Below, one piece after another: positions 6,136 to 7,819 of a DNA stretch of 7,819 nucleotides. The DNA is taken from assembly GCA_031285575.1 (NCBI GenBank), contig JAITVX010000083.1:1-7819 (forward strand). Reading direction: 5' to 3'. Source of the stretch: Bacteroidales bacterium (GTDB lineage Bacteria; Bacteroidota; Bacteroidia; Bacteroidales; VadinHA17). The position numbers and the translations under genes were made by a program. Numbering within the stretch: the stretch's first letter is position 1; each line of letters opens with the position of its first letter. The notes under the pieces are model-generated. The model was given only the letters and a program-made list of their open reading frames with translations, was not told the origin of the DNA and ran no database searches.

Positions 6136-6175
6136 ATTCTTTTTTACCGCTACACATGTAGCGGTAAAAAAGAAT
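6136..6175. terminator. Perfect 18-bp hairpin after exbD, with inverted T/A tracts
   Basis: Arm 6136-6153 (ATTCTTTTTTACCGCTAC) is the exact reverse complement of 6158-6175, with loop ACAT. It begins 18 nt beyond the exbD stop on the minus strand, the position of an operon terminator. However, the T-run lies on the 5' side and the A-run on the 3' side of the GC core on both strands, the reverse of a classical intrinsic terminator, and no T-run follows. A role in transcript end formation or 3' protection is inferred from position. Confidence 0.45.
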
Positions 6176-6193
6176 GAGACTTCGATATTGATT

Positions 6194-6589
6194 TTATGGC
6201 TTGTCGGTAGCCATAACCATCTTGATGTTGAGCCGTACTCCTGTTTCCAGTACGTCAACAAGATCCTGCACGTTAAGACTGCTGGCAAACCTTAGAACAA
6301 CGGTTGGCCCTTCAATACCCTGCGTTGAGTTGACCAGAGCCTGTTCGAGTTCGCTTGCGTTTATTTCTGCCTGGTTAATAAAATACCTTCTGTCGGCGGT
6401 AACGGTAAGGCTTATCTGCTGCTTGCTTATGTTCTGTGCGGCATTTGCGGTGGGGAGCAGTATTTTTATTACATTAGGGTTGCTGAGCGTCGATATGATA
6501 AGAAAAAACAGAAGAAGAAAAAACATTATGTCGTTCAACGACGATGTGCTTACTTCGGGCGAAAAGCGCCTGTTTCTCCTGATTTTCAT
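6194..6589 (-). CDS. exbD: ExbD/TolR-family biopolymer transport protein
   Basis: A 131-residue subunit of a proton-driven inner-membrane energiser. With ExbB it couples proton flow to work at the outer membrane, through TonB (TonB-dependent uptake) or a Tol-type system. A basic cytosolic N-terminus (MKIRRNRRFSPE) leads into one membrane helix at about 21-35. The helix is preceded by the invariant-type Asp at position 20 (LNDIMFFLLLFF), the proton-carrying residue of the family. The periplasmic domain follows (about 40-131), with strands such as ISLTVTADRRYFIN and PTVVLRFASSL and the terminal IKMVMATDK typical of the ExbD fold. ATG at 6589 is one base after the exbB TAA (TAATATG), so the two genes are surely cotranscribed and probably translationally coupled. 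No tonB follows; the next gene downstream is the unknown at 5321-5902. Confidence 0.93.
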   Translation of the reverse strand: MKIRRNRRFSPEVSTSSLNDIMFFLLLFFLIISTLSNPNVIKILLPTANAAQNISKQQISLTVTADRRYFINQAEINASELEQALVNSTQGIEGPTVVLRFASSLNVQDLVDVLETGVRLNIKMVMATDKP

Positions 6590-6590
6590 A

Positions 6591-7244
6591 TTACAGCTCT
6601 TTTAAGAAGTTAAGCAAGTTTTCCTGAAGCCTTATCGTGTAGCGGTCTATCTCCATCTGCAGGTAATGATAGCACGAATATGCAATTACACCCACAATAA
6701 GCCCTGCTCCGCTGCATATCATTTTCTGGTACAGTCCTCCTGCAATAATTCCGATACTTATGTTATCGGCCAGTGAAATATTGTAAAATATTTTTATAAC
6801 ACCCGATATTGTTCCGATAAATCCGAGCATTGGCGCAATTCCGGCTATTAAGCCAAGATAGCCCGTGTTTTTCTCCATTTTCGTAATCTCCAGGTTTGTT
6901 GTCGATTCCAGAATGCTTTCAATCTCCTGCACCGGCTTGTCTGCCTTGCCTAGGCCGCTCAGAATAATTCTGCCTGTTGCAGTATTGTCGTTTTGTGCAT
7001 CAGTGATGGCTTCTGATACCCGGGCGCTTCGCATTTTCTGTAGAATGTTGTTTATTGAATCGCCGTCAATCCTTGTCATCTGCCTGATATATGAAAAGCG
7101 CTCGATAAACAGATAAACACTTAATAACGATAGCAGTAGAATGGGTATCATTATTACCCCACCCTTTACAAGCAACTCGAACCACGAGGTTACAACCTCA
7201 ACATCGGCAGAAACAGGGTCGGTAATCAGAACAGCAGGTATCAT
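6591..7244 (-). CDS. exbB: ExbB/TolQ/MotA-family proton channel protein
   Basis: A 217-residue inner-membrane proton channel subunit that pairs with ExbD. Three membrane helices are visible: about 29-47 (GGVIMIPILLLSLLSVYLF), 128-152 (with APMLGFIGTISGVIKIF, the family signature, Thr at 145) and 163-194 (GIIAGGLYQKMICSGAGLIV and on). A cytosolic loop with helices lies between the first two (52-125), as in ExbB. In the third helix the usual small or Thr-containing stretch reads MICSGAGL, with Ser178 near where E. coli ExbB has a functional Thr; this alignment is by eye. ATG at 7244 gives a normal N-terminus, and a TACATTTG box upstream supports it. The gene order exbB-exbD matches the family. 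Whether the complex serves TonB, Tol or another partner cannot be told from the window. Confidence 0.93.
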   Translation of the reverse strand: MIPAVLITDPVSADVEVVTSWFELLVKGGVIMIPILLLSLLSVYLFIERFSYIRQMTRIDGDSINNILQKMRSARVSEAITDAQNDNTATGRIILSGLGKADKPVQEIESILESTTNLEITKMEKNTGYLGLIAGIAPMLGFIGTISGVIKIFYNISLADNISIGIIAGGLYQKMICSGAGLIVGVIAYSCYHYLQMEIDRYTIRLQENLLNFLKEL

Positions 7245-7278
7245 ATCTGTATTATTTTATCGTGTTTCAAAATTCTTG

Positions 7279-7286
7279 CAAATGTA
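7279..7286 (-). promoter_or_regulatory. Candidate -7 box of the exbB-exbD promoter
   Basis: TACATTTG on the minus strand fits TAnnTTTG exactly and lies 34 nt before the exbB ATG, a normal distance. No good TTTG -33 box is visible, but this element is often weak. Confidence 0.45.
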
Positions 7287-7386
7287 CATAAATTAACGAA
7301 GGTTTACCATGTATTTTGCATCATGTCCAGCACAAACGCACGAAATTTTATGCAAAACGTTTCCTGTTTTCAAAATTAATACAAAC

Positions 7387-7451
7387 AAAGCCCCCGCACG
7401 GTTCCTCAAAAGCCCGGCGGAGAGTCTCGTTAGGCTTGCCGCCTTCGGCGG
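7387..7451. repeat. GC-rich structured element next to the leucine-rich-repeat fragment
   Basis: A GC-rich island in AT-rich DNA. It holds a perfect hairpin CCGCC-TTC-GGCGG (7439-7451) and a second pairing AAGCC (7410-7414) with GGCTT (7433-7437). AAAGCCC is repeated at 7387 and 7409, and GCACGGTTCC lies between the two copies. It abuts the point where the leucine-rich-repeat coding sense ends (7447). It looks like part of an interspersed repeat or a structured RNA remnant, for example of a mobile intron or small transposable element. I cannot name a family. Confidence 0.4.
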
Positions 7452-7572
7452 TTAAATTGTTATTGAGACAATTCAGAGTTATCAGCACGGTGTTGTTGAA
7501 CATGCTAAAGCTCGTTAACTGATTTAAACCACAATCCGACCATGTCAATACAGTGTTTTTGATCACGTCCAA
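7447..7572 (-). pseudogene. Orphan fragment of a Bacteroidota leucine-rich-repeat protein
   Basis: Translated from TTG 7572 on the minus strand, the fragment holds exactly two 21-residue repeats. The first begins LDVIKNTVLTWSDCGLNQLT and the second begins FSMFNNTVLITLNCLNNNLT. They match the pattern L-x-V-x-x-N-T-x-L-x-x-L-x-C-x-x-N-x-L-T found in many secreted or surface Bacteroidota proteins. There is no signal peptide, no real start, and no further repeats before or after. Upstream, the frame meets TGA soon after 7620. Downstream, the frame continues to 7348 but encodes the GC-rich element, not repeats. This is therefore a gene relic, most likely left after deletion or insertion, not a working gene. 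Confidence 0.6.
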
Positions 7573-7750
7573 TATGAAATCGTAATAGCAACAGTTGTGC
7601 TTATACTTGAAATTGGCCCAATAGTTTCAAGTAAATTTGGATAAGATGAAATGATTAAAGGCAAAATTCCATTAAAAACAACGAAATTAAGTTCCACAAG
7701 AAAATATATGGCGTACGGCGTGTTAGTATAATATCAGGCAATATTGTGCC
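7573..7750. other. Gene-free stretch between two gene relics
   Basis: AT-rich sequence with no convincing reading frame. One minus-strand frame is open for about 57 codons (roughly 7566-7736) with many hydrophobic residues but no recognisable motif. Together with the flanking relics this marks a degraded region. I found no clear terminal inverted repeat of the adjoining insertion sequence. Confidence 0.4.
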
Positions 7751-7819
7751 ATGGAACTCACACAGGCACAATACGAGTAAATGTCAGACTGTTTTCCGAA
7801 GCACAGGGCAGTCTTACAT
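7751..7819 (+). pseudogene. N-terminal remnant of an IS5-family-type transposase
   Basis: From ATG 7751 the frame reads MELTQAQYE, then TAA (7778-7780), then MSDCFPKHRAVLH to the window edge. The pattern MELTxxQYExxxxxFPxxRGN is the usual start of IS5-type transposases of the DDE superfamily, as I know the family. Two lesions are visible: the in-frame TAA after residue 9, and wording after KHR that fits better one frame over (RGSLT) than as read. The gene is therefore broken even before the edge cuts it. The catalytic DDE residues would lie outside the window. Family assignment rests on about 20 residues. Confidence 0.55.

Noticed and set aside
6201..6605. Plus-strand 134-residue ORF opposite exbD
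   Set aside because: It is an antisense shadow of exbD with no independent support.
7348..7446. Continuation of the leucine-rich-repeat frame as a real protein C-terminus
   Set aside because: Repeat sense ends at 7447, and the rest is translated GC-rich hairpin sequence with different composition.

Overview
The window looks like chromosomal DNA of a Bacteroidota (Bacteroidales-type) bacterium. The support is the family flavour of the NrdD, AsnRS, RpoN and ExbB/ExbD proteins, several upstream boxes matching the Bacteroidota -7 element TAnnTTTG, and a 21-residue leucine-rich-repeat fragment of a type common in that phylum. Only one coding region, the 3' end of nrdD at the left edge, is on the plus strand. 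All other intact genes are on the minus strand.

Layout from left to right. (1) 1-901: C-terminal 299 residues of the class III anaerobic ribonucleotide reductase NrdD. (2) 902-1093: convergent intergenic region with four tandem 23-nt quasi-palindromic units that fold into a very long hairpin. (3) 1094-4598: an apparent minus-strand operon, transcribed asnS -> rpoN -> PAP2-like membrane protein, with 23 nt between asnS and rpoN and a 1-nt stop/start overlap between rpoN and the last gene. (4) 4653-5320: about 670 nt without an intact gene. It holds a convincing but orphan plus-strand promoter with an operator-like palindrome, a very short truncated reading frame after it, a possible decayed NVEALA-type peptide gene on the minus strand, and a hairpin. 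(5) 5321-5902: an unrecognised minus-strand gene whose N-terminus looks frameshifted. (6) 5903-6193: its likely promoter, then a three-arm hairpin region behind exbD. (7) 6194-7244: an exbB-exbD pair (proton-driven energiser subunits) with its own likely promoter. (8) 7245-7819: a debris zone with a GC-rich structured element, two orphan leucine-rich repeats, and the broken start of an IS5-type transposase running off the right edge.

Functionally, the intact genes are mostly housekeeping: anaerobic deoxyribonucleotide synthesis, Asn-tRNA charging, the alternative sigma factor sigma-54, and proton-motive-force transduction. No complete undescribed system is visible. The less ordinary content lies in the intergenic DNA (two independent multi-arm inverted-repeat structures and an orphan regulated promoter), the unclassified gene with an apparent +1 frameshift, and the PAP2-like protein whose last motif residue is changed. 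All calls were made by eye; no database search was possible.
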